A DNA stretch of 64,000 nt. Origin: Azotosporobacter soli (GTDB lineage Bacteria; Bacillota; Negativicutes; SG130). Position numbers and translations under genes: made by a program. Shown here piece by piece: positions 32,926-42,617 of this stretch. The notes beneath the pieces were generated by a model. That model was not told the origin of the DNA and made no database searches. It saw only the letters and a list, made by a program, of their open reading frames with translations. Every line of letters begins with the position of its first letter. Positions within the stretch are counted from its first letter, which is position 1. The stretch lies in NCBI RefSeq assembly GCF_030542965.1, contig NZ_JAUAOA010000001.1, positions 310,001 to 374,000 of the forward strand, given 5' to 3'.

Positions 32926-35900
32926 CGGTCTTCACCGTCCTTTTCTTCCATCTCTTTCCCTGCTGCTGCCGGCGTCGGGACCTGTTCGGCCAAACGGCGG
33001 TAGCGATTTTCCGGCAGACGCTGATCGAACTGGCAGACGCTGTCGTAAGGGCAATAGCCGCACGGCGTCGCATCGCCCAACTGATAAGGACTGATCGCGA
33101 TATCTCCCTGCAGAATCTGCTGGGCGGTCTCCACCACCAGGCTCTCGACATGCGCCAACCAGGCGGTGAATTCTTCCTCGCTCTTCACATATGGCAGGCA
33201 GTCGGCATAAAAGCTGCCGTCCGCTTTCAGCGCAAGCTTTAAGAATTCGGAGCGTCCCTGCATCGCGCCGTCCAGCAAATTGACCACCTCGGGCTCCGCC
33301 ACGACCCAACCCGGCATCTTCAGCATCTGATTGAGCTGGCGTTCGATTTCCGCCGCCGCCAGCGGGCCGTCGCCGCTGAGCGACGGGCTGCGCAGAAAAT
33401 AATAGAGCACGCCCGCAGGCAGACTCTCCGGATAGGCGCGCAAGGCGACCAGCAAGTAGGTCAGGAGCTGCAGGCGCAGGCCATGATAAACATCCGCAGG
33501 CTTGATCCACGCGCCGCCGGATTTATAATCGATGACTAGCAGAAATTGCTGCCCGTCGGTCTTCGCTCGGGCCACGTCCAAACGGTCGATCTGCCCGACG
33601 ACCTCGAGCGCCACATCGCCGGAGAGCATGTAAACGAGCGGCGGAAAGCTGTCCGGCCCCGAGCCGAATGATTTTTCCAGCGCCGCCGGTTTGAAGCTGC
33701 TGACCCGGTCGAATTCGACCAGGCGGCGGACGGCGCGTTCGACGGTGCGCGTCAGGCGCTGCAGCAAATGACGGTGCCGCCCGCTGCTGAAGAGAATCTC
33801 ATTTTGCAGGCGCGGCGCAAGCTCTTCCACGATTTTGCCGACCAGCGCGCCGCATTCCTCTTCCTGCACGCTGCCCCAATCGCGCTTTTCCGCCTGGAGC
33901 TGTAAGCCGAAATTCTTCAGCGCGGCATGGAAGAACTGCCCGAGATCGGGCGCTGCCAGCTTGAAGACCTGGCGTTCCTTCAATTTAAGTCCATAGCGGG
34001 CAAAATGCTGGAATGGACAGCTGCGGAACGACTCGAAGCGGGTAACGCTGCCGCGCAGGCGACGCCCGCTTTCCATATAGAGCGGCCGCGCCTGCTCTTT
34101 TGTCAGCGCCTCCGCCTCATTGCGGTAGAACAAACCCGCCAGGGCCTGACGCAGCGGGCGCTGCATCTCTTGCTTCGGAAGCGCCCAATTATAAACATCG
34201 CGCCACAGTGCGCCGAGTTCTTCGCCTTCCAGGCAGGCGCGCAGTGCGCCGCCCATCGCGGATATCGCGCGCTGCGGCTGTTCGACATAGCTAAGCGCCG
34301 CTTCCCCTATCGCTTCGGCAGGCAACGCTAAGAGCGGCACACCGCTTATTTGACGCAGGCGAGCGATCAGCGGCGACGGAGCAAGACCTTTGCCCTCTTC
34401 ATCAGAAAGCGGATAACTGAGGCAGACGCGATGGCTGGCTCGCGTCAATGCGGTATAAACCAGAAACTGCTCGGCAAACACATCGCCCTGAACGCCCGTC
34501 CCCAGTTCCAGCCCCGCATCGAGCAGCACGGCGCGCTCGGCATCGCTGAGCAGACCTTCCCCCTTGCTGCGCATCGGCAGGACCCCTTCGTTGACACCCG
34601 GCACATAAGCGACCTTCAGGTTGGTCAGGCTCGTTTCTTCGAGCGAAACGACGGTCACATAATCAAGGCCCGGCGGGATCAGACTGAGGCGCATCGCCTC
34701 CAAGCCGTCACCGACCAGCGCCGCGTATTCTTCAAGGTTCATCGCCTGTTCGCCGCAGGTCTCGACCAATTGCTCGAGCAATTCCACGACATGTTCCCAA
34801 AGTTGCCGGTGTTCGAGCGCTTCTTCCAACCGCCCGTCACTTTCGGCGCGATCGGCCCATGCGATAAGCGTTTCCGCAACATTGAGCGTTTCCAGCAAAC
34901 CGTACAGCGCCTCCGTCCGTTCCGCGACTGTGGCCGCTTTGCCCATCGCCGCGTCGAAACGTCCGAGCGGCGCAGCCGCCAGAAGGCGAATCCGGTTCAG
35001 TTCCAACAAGTATTCCGCACGATCTTCGTCCAGTTCCCGATCCTCGTCAAGCGAAAGACGACGCCAAAACGTCCAGCCCTCTTCCCCCAGCCAACGCTGC
35101 CGACCCTGGATGCCAAATTCCAGGACATAATTTTCGAGCCGGTCGATCTCATCGCGACACGGCGCAAAGAAATCGGTCTTAAAGCAGCGAAACAGCGCTT
35201 CATAGTGCCAGCGCCCCACCGCTTCAAGCGCCGAACGCAGCAATTCCGCAAGCGGATGATGCACCGGACAGCGCTTGCGGTCGCTGAAGAAAGGGATCTC
35301 AAAATCGCCCAGCACGCGTTCCACGAGATCGCCGTATGCGTTGCTGTCGCGCAGCAAGATGCCAATTTCGCGCCAGCGCAGGTTTTCTTCGCGGCACAAA
35401 CGCCGGATATCGCGCGCCATCGCCTCGACTTCGCCGCGCCGGTTCACCGCTTCGCTCAGCCTCAGGGCGTCAAGCCCGCCTCCTGTCCATTTTTCGAGCG
35501 GCATTTGCCAGAAACGGCGCTCCAGATGCGCCAAAAGCGGCGCTGCCGCGAAGCGCCCTGCCGACGTCAGCTCGATTTCTTCGACTTCGCAGCCGATGCG
35601 CGCGGCCAGCATTCTTAGCTTGCGCCGCGTATTCCACTGCCGGTGAAAGAGCGACGTTTCCGACGCATGCTCGGGCGAATCCGCCTGATCGAGGCATAGC
35701 GTGACCGTCACCTGGCGCGCGGTCTTCAGCATCGCTTCGATTACCGCCATCTCCTGCGGGTTGAACCAAGTCAGGCCGTCCAGCCATACTTCACTCTCAC
35801 GCAGCAACGTCGAGCGATCGATATTCTCGGCTACCAGCGTCAGATAATCTTCCGGATCGCTGTAACTCTCCCGGAGAAAATCGCGCAGTTCACCATAGAG

Positions 35901-36383
35901 CAGCGCCAGATCCTGCAACTTATCACCCAGCGGATGGCCGTCCCATTTTTCCGCCGCTGCACCAAGCGCTTCCGGCGTCAGGTTGTACGACTTCATTTCG
36001 CGAATCAGGCCAAGCAGCGTATCCGGAAAACTGCGCTGTGCAGCCGCCTGCTGAAAGACCTTGAGACGCGCCCTTTCTTCGCGCAGCAGACGCCCGACGA
36101 TCAAGCGCTTGCCGAGCTCGGTGACCTGCGGTCGTACGATGCCGCCCGCTTCCTGCAGCACACGATGCGCCAGACGGCGAAAGCCAAACACATAGGCGCG
36201 GACAAAACCGCCGAGGTCCGGCGTCGCCGCCAGTTCTTTCTCTACCTGGAAGGTGGCATGTTCCGGCAGGATCAATAAGAGCGGATAACCTTGCGGCTCT
36301 CGCCGCAAACGTTCGCGTATCTCTTCCAGGCAGCGTTCGGTCTTTCCCGCGCCGGCCCGGCCCATGACAATGCGTAATTTCAT
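32922..36383 (-). CDS. addB: ATP-dependent helicase/nuclease subunit B (AddB)
   Basis: A 1153-residue AddB subunit. It keeps the nucleotide-binding GRAGAGKT at 8-15, and the middle is a degenerate helicase used for Chi recognition. The C-terminal nuclease includes LLVIDYKSGG and the four cysteines of a 4Fe-4S cluster: one in FRSCPFQHF and three in CGYCPYDSVC. It is the first gene of addBA and translationally coupled to addA. The start at 36383 has GAGGAAAC upstream. A second long frame on the opposite strand at 34350-35618 is a shadow of its GC-rich codons. Confidence 0.96.
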   Translation of the reverse strand: MKLRIVMGRAGAGKTERCLEEIRERLRREPQGYPLLLILPEHATFQVEKELAATPDLGGFVRAYVFGFRRLAHRVLQEAGGIVRPQVTELGKRLIVGRLLREERARLKVFQQAAAQRSFPDTLLGLIREMKSYNLTPEALGAAAEKWDGHPLGDKLQDLALLYGELRDFLRESYSDPEDYLTLVAENIDRSTLLRESEVWLDGLTWFNPQEMAVIEAMLKTARQVTVTLCLDQADSPEHASETSLFHRQWNTRRKLRMLAARIGCEVEEIELTSAGRFAAAPLLAHLERRFWQMPLEKWTGGGLDALRLSEAVNRRGEVEAMARDIRRLCREENLRWREIGILLRDSNAYGDLVERVLGDFEIPFFSDRKRCPVHHPLAELLRSALEAVGRWHYEALFRCFKTDFFAPCRDEIDRLENYVLEFGIQGRQRWLGEEGWTFWRRLSLDEDRELDEDRAEYLLELNRIRLLAAAPLGRFDAAMGKAATVAERTEALYGLLETLNVAETLIAWADRAESDGRLEEALEHRQLWEHVVELLEQLVETCGEQAMNLEEYAALVGDGLEAMRLSLIPPGLDYVTVVSLEETSLTNLKVAYVPGVNEGVLPMRSKGEGLLSDAERAVLLDAGLELGTGVQGDVFAEQFLVYTALTRASHRVCLSYPLSDEEGKGLAPSPLIARLRQISGVPLLALPAEAIGEAALSYVEQPQRAISAMGGALRACLEGEELGALWRDVYNWALPKQEMQRPLRQALAGLFYRNEAEALTKEQARPLYMESGRRLRGSVTRFESFRSCPFQHFARYGLKLKERQVFKLAAPDLGQFFHAALKNFGLQLQAEKRDWGSVQEEECGALVGKIVEELAPRLQNEILFSSGRHRHLLQRLTRTVERAVRRLVEFDRVSSFKPAALEKSFGSGPDSFPPLVYMLSGDVALEVVGQIDRLDVARAKTDGQQFLLVIDYKSGGAWIKPADVYHGLRLQLLTYLLVALRAYPESLPAGVLYYFLRSPSLSGDGPLAAAEIERQLNQMLKMPGWVVAEPEVVNLLDGAMQGRSEFLKLALKADGSFYADCLPYVKSEEEFTAWLAHVESLVVETAQQILQGDIAISPYQLGDATPCGYCPYDSVCQFDQRLPENRYRRLAEQVPTPAAAGKEMEEKDGEDR

Positions 36384-36524
36384 TCTCGTTTCCTCCCCAC
36401 ACGACTACAAAGGATTCTATGTAGCATTCGCGTTAAGCGCGGCAAATTCCTTGCTCCTCCCCGGCGCAGCGAAGCAGTGTGCGTCTTATTTAACTTCTTT
36501 CTAATTAATGTTCCTTTTTTAACC

Positions 36525-36553
36525 TTGACTCTTTCCACTCACGGCACTATAAT
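36525..36553 (+). promoter_or_regulatory. Promoter of the c-di-GMP-riboswitch chemoreceptor
   Basis: TTGACT (36525-36530) and TATAAT (36548-36553) separated by 17 bp, about 24 bases upstream of the aptamer. Confidence 0.8.
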
Positions 36554-36576
36554 TTACTGGCAGATACTATTTAAAT

Positions 36577-36710
36577 AAACAAAAGGCAAACTGCCCGAAA
36601 GAGCAGGACGCAAAGCTATGGGTCTACGGACGTACGTCTACGACTGCCAAGCCGCCGTAACTGCGCACGTAACGCAAGATCAGACAGGCCTCGGCGTGTC
36701 TTTATTTATA
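36577..36710 (+). ncRNA. c-di-GMP-I (GEMM) riboswitch with terminator-like platform
   Basis: The aptamer reads AAAAGGCAAACTGCCCGAAAG, then GGACGCAAAGCTATGGG and GACTGCCAAGCCGCC, the hallmark order of the GEMM-I class including GCAAAGC-type tetraloop-receptor elements. Downstream AGACAGGCC pairs with GGCGTGTCT (one mismatch; about 36682-36701) before TTTATTTAT, a likely expression platform. It precedes a chemoreceptor gene by about 50 bases. Confidence 0.92.
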
Positions 36711-36754
36711 TTTCTGCGACAAGATTCCGATTCCATATTTTTAGGAGGCAAGAC

Positions 36755-38743
36755 ATGTTTTTAAACAAACTGACCGATTCACTGCAGCGAAGACTGATTT
36801 TACTGCTGGTACTCTTCGCGCTGCTGCCGGCTGCCGTAACCGGCATCGCAGCCAGCTACCTCAGCGCCAGCCAGGCGCGCCAATCGTTCTCGCAAAGCAA
36901 CGCGATGGCCGCCAAACAGCTGAGCGACCAGCTCGAACAAAAACTGACCGACGCCAAGGGTCTGATGCTGACGACCGCAGCCGCGATCGGACGCGCGAAC
37001 AGCGGACGTCCTTTGGATGCCGCCGTGATTCAGGCCACGCTTTTGGAAATGCAAAAAGCGAATCCGCAGTTCGAATTGATCTATGCCAACGACACGACCG
37101 GCATGCAGATCGCGAAGACGTCCGGCCAACTGCGCAACCAATTCGGCCGTCCCGGCTTCACGACGACGATGCAGGGCAAAACCTTCTTCACCGATTCGTA
37201 CATCTCCGTGTCCACCCAATCACCGACAATCACCGTCTACACGCCGCTGCGCGATAATCGCGGCAACATCATCGGCACGCTCGGCGCCGACATCAGCCTG
37301 GCTTCCGTCGCCGAAATGGCAAGCGACATCAAGATCGGCAAGACCGGTTACGTCGATGTTGTCGACAGCAAAGGCATCTTAATCGCCCATCCTGATATGG
37401 AACGCGTCAAGAAAAGTGACGCAGTCGGCGACGCCCCCTACGTCGCCGATCTGCTGCAAGGGCACCGCGGAGAAAAGAGCGTGACCGCAACCACCGGCGT
37501 CCCGGCTTTGGCCGCGTATGCACCGGTTGAGCAATACGGCTGGGGCGTTATCACCTACCTGCCGGAAACCGAAATCCGCAAGGCCATCCTGACGTCTTTG
37601 GCCACTACCGCCTTCCTGACGCTGCTGGCCGTACTTCTGGCCGCTGCGACCGCGTATTTTGCGGCGCGCAACATCACCGTCCCCCTCGCTTCGCTGGCAA
37701 ACAGTGCCCAGCTTCTCGCCTCCGGCGACCTGAGCCACTCGATTACCATTCAAGGCGTACGTGAGATCCGTGATTTGGGAACCTCGCTGCAAGCGATGGA
37801 AAACTCCTTCCGCGCCATACTGCAGAGCATTACCGCTTCCGCCGAACAGGTCGCGGCTTCTTCGGAAGAATTGACCGCGCATGCCGAGCAGTCTTCGCAA
37901 ACCTCGCATAGCGTCGCAAACTCGATCACGCAGGTAGCCGCCGATTCCGAACGTCAGATGACGGCCGTGGAAGAAGCCTCGCGCATCGTCCAGACGATGT
38001 CGGACAACATCCGCCAGATCGCACAAAATTCGAACGATGTCGCCTCTTCGTCCGACCGCACCGCGACGCTGGCCCGCCAGGGCGGCAGCGCGGTCGACAG
38101 CGCGGTCAATCAGATGCAGTCGATTCAAAGTTCGGTCAGCGCAACCTCGCAGATCGTCACCCAGCTTGGCGCCCGTTCGCAGGAAATCGGCCAAATCGTC
38201 GATACGATCGCCGGCCTGGCCAGCCAGACCAATCTGCTGGCTCTGAACGCCGCGATCGAAGCGGCGCGCGCCGGTGAACAGGGCCGCGGTTTTGCGGTCG
38301 TCGCCGAAGAGGTGCGTAAACTGGCTGAGCAATCCGCCTTGGCTGCCAAGCAAATTTCTACGCTGATCGCCGGTATTCAGCAGGAAACCGCCGAAGCAGT
38401 CACCGCAATGGATGCCGGCACGAAAGAAGTTTCGGTCGGCACCGAAGTTGTGAGCAAAGCGGGTTCTTCCTTCCTCGAAATCGTCAACGCGGTCGATCAG
38501 ATGTCCGCTCAGGTTCAGGGCATCAGCGCCGCAATCCAGGAACTGGCCAGCGGCAGCACGCAGATGGTCCATACGATCAGCGATATCGAAAGCGCCAGCC
38601 AGGCTACTGCGAGTCAGGCGCAAAGCGTCTCGGCCGCCACGCAGCAACAGTCGGCATCGGTACAGGAAATCTCGCACGCCAGCCTCGATCTGGCCCGCAT
38701 GGCCGAAGCGCTGCAGGAAGCCGTGCACCGGTTCCGGATGTAA
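36755..38743 (+). CDS. Methyl-accepting chemotaxis protein, Cache sensor
   Basis: A 662-residue transmembrane chemoreceptor. Transmembrane helix 1 (about 13-33) and 2 (about 280-302) bracket a periplasmic Cache-type domain (about 35-275) with the motif TDSYISVSTQSPTITVYTPL and GTLGADISL. A HAMP domain (about 303-355) and a long cytoplasmic four-helix signalling domain follow, with the hairpin tip in [20 protein letters not shown]. Its mRNA starts with a c-di-GMP riboswitch, so the receptor's amount is tied to the second messenger. GGAGG supports the start. The ligand is unknown. Confidence 0.95.
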   Translation: MFLNKLTDSLQRRLILLLVLFALLPAAVTGIAASYLSASQARQSFSQSNAMAAKQLSDQLEQKLTDAKGLMLTTAAAIGRANSGRPLDAAVIQATLLEMQKANPQFELIYANDTTGMQIAKTSGQLRNQFGRPGFTTTMQGKTFFTDSYISVSTQSPTITVYTPLRDNRGNIIGTLGADISLASVAEMASDIKIGKTGYVDVVDSKGILIAHPDMERVKKSDAVGDAPYVADLLQGHRGEKSVTATTGVPALAAYAPVEQYGWGVITYLPETEIRKAILTSLATTAFLTLLAVLLAAATAYFAARNITVPLASLANSAQLLASGDLSHSITIQGVREIRDLGTSLQAMENSFRAILQSITASAEQVAASSEELTAHAEQSSQTSHSVANSITQVAADSERQMTAVEEASRIVQTMSDNIRQIAQNSNDVASSSDRTATLARQGGSAVDSAVNQMQSIQSSVSATSQIVTQLGARSQEIGQIVDTIAGLASQTNLLALNAAIEAARAGEQGRGFAVVAEEVRKLAEQSALAAKQISTLIAGIQQETAEAVTAMDAGTKEVSVGTEVVSKAGSSFLEIVNAVDQMSAQVQGISAAIQELASGSTQMVHTISDIESASQATASQAQSVSAATQQQSASVQEISHASLDLARMAEALQEAVHRFRM

Positions 38744-38751
38744 AAACGCAT

Positions 38752-38860
38752 TGAACCACAGGTGCCTTCGGCACCACAGAAGTCGCATTGCGCCTTACCA
38801 GTCTCCAAAACCATTAAATCGCGCCGCGATTTCCGTGGCGGCAAAGCCGCCTGTGGTTCA
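38752..38860. repeat. Palindromic MITE-like intergenic element
   Basis: A 109-bp stretch bounded by inverted repeats TGAACCACAGG (38752-38762) and CCTGTGGTTCA (38850-38860). Each end carries a small GC hairpin (GGTGCC-TTC-GGCACC; GGCGGC-AAA-GCCGCC). No second copy was seen in the window and no gene lies within it. Confidence 0.5.
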
Positions 38861-38891
38861 CAAGCCGCAAGCATTTCCACCCTTCCAAGAA

Positions 38892-38933
38892 AAAGAGGTC
38901 GCTTTAACCCCAACGGGTTGAAGCGACCTCTTT
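38892..38933. terminator. Bidirectional terminator between the chemoreceptor and arginase
   Basis: AAAGAGGTCGCTT (38892-38904) pairs with AAGCGACCTCTTT (38921-38933), with an inner AACCC/GGGTT stem. It lies between convergent genes, with T-rich flanks on both sides. Confidence 0.85.
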
Positions 38934-38937
38934 GTTA

Positions 38938-39882
38938 TTATGAAATGGCGCTCTGTTCTTCGCGCACCGGTTTGGCCAGTTTGGGCCGGATCGATTCACC
39001 GCAGAACGCGGCGATCAGGTCGACCGTCAGGCGAGCCGTGGCATCGCCCTGTTCTAAAAGCGGATTGACTTCGACGAATTCTGCCGAAACCAATTTTTCG
39101 CAACGCCCCAGCATTTGAACAGCCAGTAGGCTGTCGATATAAGAAATGCCTCCCGGCACCGGCGTACCAACGCCGGGAATTTCCTGCGGGTCGATGCCGT
39201 CCACATCGAAGCTGAGATGAATGCCGTCGCACTTTCGCGCCAGAAATTCAACCGCTTCTTCGATGACGCGCGCAATACCCAGGCGTTTGACGTCGGATGG
39301 GTCATAGACTCGAATGTTTCGTTCCTTGATCAGCGCAACCTCACCGGGGTCAAGATCACGCGCGCCGATCAGCACGATATTTTCTGCCTTGACTTTTTCG
39401 CGAAAACCGCCGACATTGACCAGTTCGCGGTTGCCAAGCCCCATTGAGGCCGCCAGAGGCATGCCGTGAACGTTGCCGCTCGGCGACGTTTCCGGCGTGT
39501 TCATGTCGGCATGCGCATCATACCAGATGACGCCCAAGTTTTTCACTTGGCTGGCGACTCCGGCAAGACTACCGATCGCAATGCTGTGATCGCCGCCTAA
39601 GACCAGCGGAAACCGCTCCTGCTTTAGAATATCCGAAACCTTTGCCGCCAAGCGTTCGCTCGACTTGGCAATGGTCTTCACATTTTTACTGCTTTCCCCC
39701 ACGGTTTTGAACTGACCGGCAAAACCGACAGGCACATTGCCCTCGTCTTCCACCGTCAGACCCAATTGCCGCAGCCGGTCTGCCAGACCCGCCGTACGCA
39801 TCGTCGATGGACCCAGATTGGTCCCAAATTTGGTTTGTCCCAGCCACATGGGCATGCCGAGAATCGATACATCTTTTTTCAT
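38938..39882 (-). CDS. rocF: Arginase
   Basis: A 314-residue ureohydrolase that splits arginine to ornithine and urea with a two-manganese centre. The signatures are GGDHSIAIG, WYDAHADMNTPETSPSGNVHG and SFDVDGIDP, with metal-binding His and Asp all present. The TSPSGNVHG loop is arginase-like, which separates it from agmatinase and formimidoglutamase. The start is ATG 39882, set by AGGTGGTGA; the frame stays open upstream but overlaps the promoter. It is a single gene; no arginine permease or rocD is adjacent, so the catabolic partner is elsewhere. Confidence 0.93.
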   Translation of the reverse strand: MKKDVSILGMPMWLGQTKFGTNLGPSTMRTAGLADRLRQLGLTVEDEGNVPVGFAGQFKTVGESSKNVKTIAKSSERLAAKVSDILKQERFPLVLGGDHSIAIGSLAGVASQVKNLGVIWYDAHADMNTPETSPSGNVHGMPLAASMGLGNRELVNVGGFREKVKAENIVLIGARDLDPGEVALIKERNIRVYDPSDVKRLGIARVIEEAVEFLARKCDGIHLSFDVDGIDPQEIPGVGTPVPGGISYIDSLLAVQMLGRCEKLVSAEFVEVNPLLEQGDATARLTVDLIAAFCGESIRPKLAKPVREEQSAIS

Positions 39883-39927
39883 GACTCGGAATATCACCAC
39901 CTTTATATATTTACAAGCATGGACTTT

Positions 39928-39956
39928 ATTGTACACCAATGGAAGACACGTCGCAA
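39928..39956 (-). promoter_or_regulatory. Promoter of the arginase gene
   Basis: On the minus strand TTGCGA (39951-39956) and TACAAT (39928-39933) are 17 bp apart. The rest of 39957-40205 is AT-rich and I see no gene or structured RNA there apart from a short hairpin at about 40013-40030. Confidence 0.55.
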
Positions 39957-40205
39957 TGCTTTTTTTCTGATAAAAGCATCGAATCTCCTCTTTTTTTCAC
40001 AGCTCTTTTTCCCTTGCCTCATCAAGGGGCATCTCTGTTTTTCCCCTGTTCTTTCTTTGCAGTAATCCTCCCTGAAATGCGTTTCTTTTTATCCACCCCA
40101 AACGGATTTATCTTATTTTTATGTAACACTCTTGCATAAATTCACTAACAAGACTTTTTCACTCACTCGCCCATAAGTCGCATTTCGCCCTCATACTAAC
40201 GCAAA

Positions 40206-40237
40206 CGGCGTCTGAACGCGATTTCGTTCAGACGCCG
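40206..40237 (-). terminator. Hairpin terminator after the 105-residue hypothetical gene
   Basis: CGGCGTCTGAACG (40206-40218) pairs with CGTTCAGACGCCG (40225-40237). On the minus strand it is followed by TTTGCG, a weak T-run. Confidence 0.55.
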
Positions 40238-40246
40238 ACGGTAATT

Positions 40247-40564
40247 TTATTCAAGTGCGAATGATTTTTCAAATTCTTCGGCCCAGGCGGCAAATTCTGC
40301 GATCACCTTGCGCTGCGCCTGCGTCATCTCCTGTTCCTGCAACGCGCGTAGCTGCGTGATGCCGCATCCTTCTCGCCATAGCGCGATGAACTGTTTCCTA
40401 TTTTGCCACTTCGTCTCATGCTGTGCTATCGGAACAGCCTTAGCTAGGTTCATAAAACATTTCCACTCCAACCGCTGCGGCTGCGGCCGCAGCTCGTTTG
40501 CCAAAGCCAACTCCGCCAAACAGCGCGAGACTCTGGCCGCCAACCCTTTTTCCGCCAAGGACAT
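40247..40564 (-). CDS. Hypothetical protein, 105 residues
   Basis: I start this gene at ATG 40564, where AAAGGAGGCG lies upstream. It encodes a soluble, alpha-helical protein beginning MSLAEKGLAARVSRCLAELA, rich in Ala, Glu, Gln and Trp, with QAQRKVIAEFAAWAEEFEKSF near the end. I do not recognise the family. The open frame continues upstream to 40738 but that part translates the dispersed repeat copy C and is not coding. It sits between glnS (same strand, upstream) and arginase. Confidence 0.6.
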   Translation of the reverse strand: MSLAEKGLAARVSRCLAELALANELRPQPQRLEWKCFMNLAKAVPIAQHETKWQNRKQFIALWREGCGITQLRALQEQEMTQAQRKVIAEFAAWAEEFEKSFALE

Positions 40565-40623
40565 CCACGGCGCCTCCTTTCTTTTATGAACTGACGGATA
40601 GTTATTCGAAAAATTAAAAGAAA

Positions 40624-40747
40624 CGATAACACGAAGAAACGAAGCGGGCCGATCGTATCGGCCCGGCAGGAAGAACAGCAGCAGGCTTAAAAAATTCTTC
40701 TCTTCCCCTCTTCGACTCTTCGTGTAAAAACGTCCCACTTGATTTCG
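40624..40747 (-). repeat. Dispersed 3'-UTR repeat, copy C
   Basis: On the minus strand the element runs CGAAATCAAGTGGGACG, then TTTTTACACGAAGAGTCGAAG, a variable middle, a CGGGCCGAT/ATCGGCCCG hairpin and CTTCG...CTTCGTGTTATCG. It is 124 bp, the same length as copy B, with nearly identical outer thirds and a diverged centre. It begins 46 bases downstream of glnS in the orientation of that gene. Confidence 0.8.
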
Positions 40748-40766
40748 TTTTGCCGACAGTCACGAA

Positions 40767-40788
40767 AGCCGGCCGAAAACGGCCGGCT
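40767..40788 (-). terminator. GC-rich hairpin after glnS
   Basis: AGCCGGCCG pairs with CGGCCGGCT around four bases; on the minus strand TTTCG follows. It begins 6 bases past the glnS stop and precedes repeat C. Confidence 0.65.
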
Positions 40789-40793
40789 CTTTT

Positions 40794-42479
40794 CTATTTA
40801 TTCTGTTGCTTGCCCCAGGAATCCTTGAGGCTGACGATGCGGTGAAAGACCGGCTTGCCGGGTTTGCTGACCTTCGCATCCAGGCAGAAATAACCCTGGC
40901 GCAGGAACTGATAGCGCTTCTCGGCAGTCGCGGTCGCCAACGCCGCTTCCAGCTTGCAGTTAGCAAGCACAACTTTGGAGTCCGGATTGAGATCCGACAT
41001 GAAGTCGCCGTCTTCCGTCTCTTCGTCTTCCTTTTCCTGCAGCAGATAGTCATAAAGGCGCACTTCGGCATCGATCGCATCGGCCGCGGCCACCCAGTGC
41101 AGGACGCCTTTCACTTTGCGGCCCGCGGCAATGCCGCTGCCGCTTTTCGTGTCGACGTCATACGTGCAGCGTAGTTCGACAATCTGCCCGGCAGCGTCTT
41201 TGATCAGCTCTTCGCATTTGATGATATAGGCGCTCTTTAGGCGGACTTCCTGCCCCGGCGCTAAACGGAAGAATTTCTTCGGCGGATTTTCCGCAAAATC
41301 CTCCTGCTCGATGAACAGTTCACGACCGAATTTCACTTTGCGCGTGCCCATTTCCGGTTTGTCCGGATGGTTTTCGAGTTCAAGCTCTTCCCATTGTCCT
41401 TCAGGATAATTGGTCAGCACGATCTTGAGCGGGCGCAATACCGCCATCGCACGATCGCCGCGCTCGTTCAAATCTTCGCGGATGCAATGTTCGAGCATCG
41501 CCACATCGACCGTACTGTTGCTTTTCGCCACGCCGATACGTTCGCAAAAATCGCGAATCGCTTCCGGCGTATAACCGCGCCGGCGCAGACCCGAAAGCGT
41601 CGGCATGCGGGGATCATCCCAGCCGTCGACCAGGTTCGCTTCGACCAGCGCACGCAATTTTCGTTTGCTCATCACGGTATTGGTAATGTTCAAGCGCGCG
41701 AATTCGATCTGTTGCGGCCGGTCTTCAAAGCCCAGCGCGAGCAACGTCCAGTCGTAGAGAGGACGATGATCCTCGAACTCGAGCGTGCAAATCGAATGCG
41801 TGATGCCTTCGAGCGCATCGGAAATCGGATGCGCATAGTCATACATCGGATACAGGCACCATTCGTCGCCGGTCCGGTGGTGATGCGCCCGCATGATCCG
41901 ATAGATGACCGGATCGCGCAGCGTGACATTCGGCGAAGCCATGTCGATCTTGGCACGCAGGACGCGCGAGCCGTCAGCAAATTCGCCGTCTTTCATCCGC
42001 ATGAACAGATCGAGGTTCTCCTCGACGCTGCGGCTACGGTAAGGGCTTTCTTTGCCCGGTTCGGTTAAAGTACCGCGGTATTCGCGCATCTCCTGCGGCG
42101 TCAAATCGCAGACGAACGCCTTGCCGCGCCGGATCAGTTCGCAGGCGCATTCATACAGTTTCGGAAAATAATCTGAAGCGTAGAACATGCGTCCTTCCCA
42201 GTCAAAACCAAGCCAATGGACGTCTTCCTGAATCGAGTCGACATATTCGACCTCTTCCTTGCTCGGATTCGTATCATCGAAACGCAGGTTGCACTTTCCC
42301 TGGTATTCTTTCGCCAGACCGAAATTCAAGCAGATGGACTTCGCGTGGCCGATATGCAAATAGCCGTTCGGCTCCGGCGGAAACCGGGTATGCACGCGGC
42401 TCTTATGGTTACCGGCTTTCAAATCTTCATTGATGATCGCCTGGATAAAGTTTGTGGAAACGACAGTATTTTCGGACAT
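40794..42479 (-). CDS. glnS: Glutaminyl-tRNA synthetase
   Basis: A 561-residue class I synthetase that attaches glutamine to tRNA-Gln. The HIGH motif is at 42-45 in [14 protein letters not shown], and the KMSKS-like motif is VMSKRKL. The catalytic segment FDDTNPSKE and the two C-terminal anticodon-binding beta-barrels are complete. ATG 42479 is chosen because GAGGGG lies about eight bases upstream; a longer frame begins at 42527. Many Firmicutes use the GatCAB amidotransferase instead, so a direct GlnRS is a useful lineage marker. It is followed by a hairpin and repeat C. Confidence 0.96.
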   Translation of the reverse strand: MSENTVVSTNFIQAIINEDLKAGNHKSRVHTRFPPEPNGYLHIGHAKSICLNFGLAKEYQGKCNLRFDDTNPSKEEVEYVDSIQEDVHWLGFDWEGRMFYASDYFPKLYECACELIRRGKAFVCDLTPQEMREYRGTLTEPGKESPYRSRSVEENLDLFMRMKDGEFADGSRVLRAKIDMASPNVTLRDPVIYRIMRAHHHRTGDEWCLYPMYDYAHPISDALEGITHSICTLEFEDHRPLYDWTLLALGFEDRPQQIEFARLNITNTVMSKRKLRALVEANLVDGWDDPRMPTLSGLRRRGYTPEAIRDFCERIGVAKSNSTVDVAMLEHCIREDLNERGDRAMAVLRPLKIVLTNYPEGQWEELELENHPDKPEMGTRKVKFGRELFIEQEDFAENPPKKFFRLAPGQEVRLKSAYIIKCEELIKDAAGQIVELRCTYDVDTKSGSGIAAGRKVKGVLHWVAAADAIDAEVRLYDYLLQEKEDEETEDGDFMSDLNPDSKVVLANCKLEAALATATAEKRYQFLRQGYFCLDAKVSKPGKPVFHRIVSLKDSWGKQQNK

Positions 42480-42617
42480 TGTAAAACCCCTCTTCCATTT
42501 TGGCCTCAATAGTGAACATTTCGTCACAATCCCGCTTTTTTCCTGCCGGACAGGAAAAAGAAAGGAGACGCCGCCGCCGGATCGCGCGATCCGGCGTTTG
42601 ACGCCTCTTGGTTCCTG

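Noticed and set aside
34350-35618. 422-codon open frame antisense to addB
   Set aside because: Composition artefact of GC-rich codons in a well-supported AddB gene; no ribosome binding site and arginine/glutamine-rich nonsense.
37379-38788. 469-codon open frame antisense to the chemoreceptor
   Set aside because: Mirrors repetitive signalling-domain codons; no family resemblance and it conflicts with a clear receptor gene.
40565-40738. N-terminal extension of the 105-residue hypothetical protein
   Set aside because: The extension is a translation of repeat copy C; AAAGGAGGCG sits before ATG 40564.
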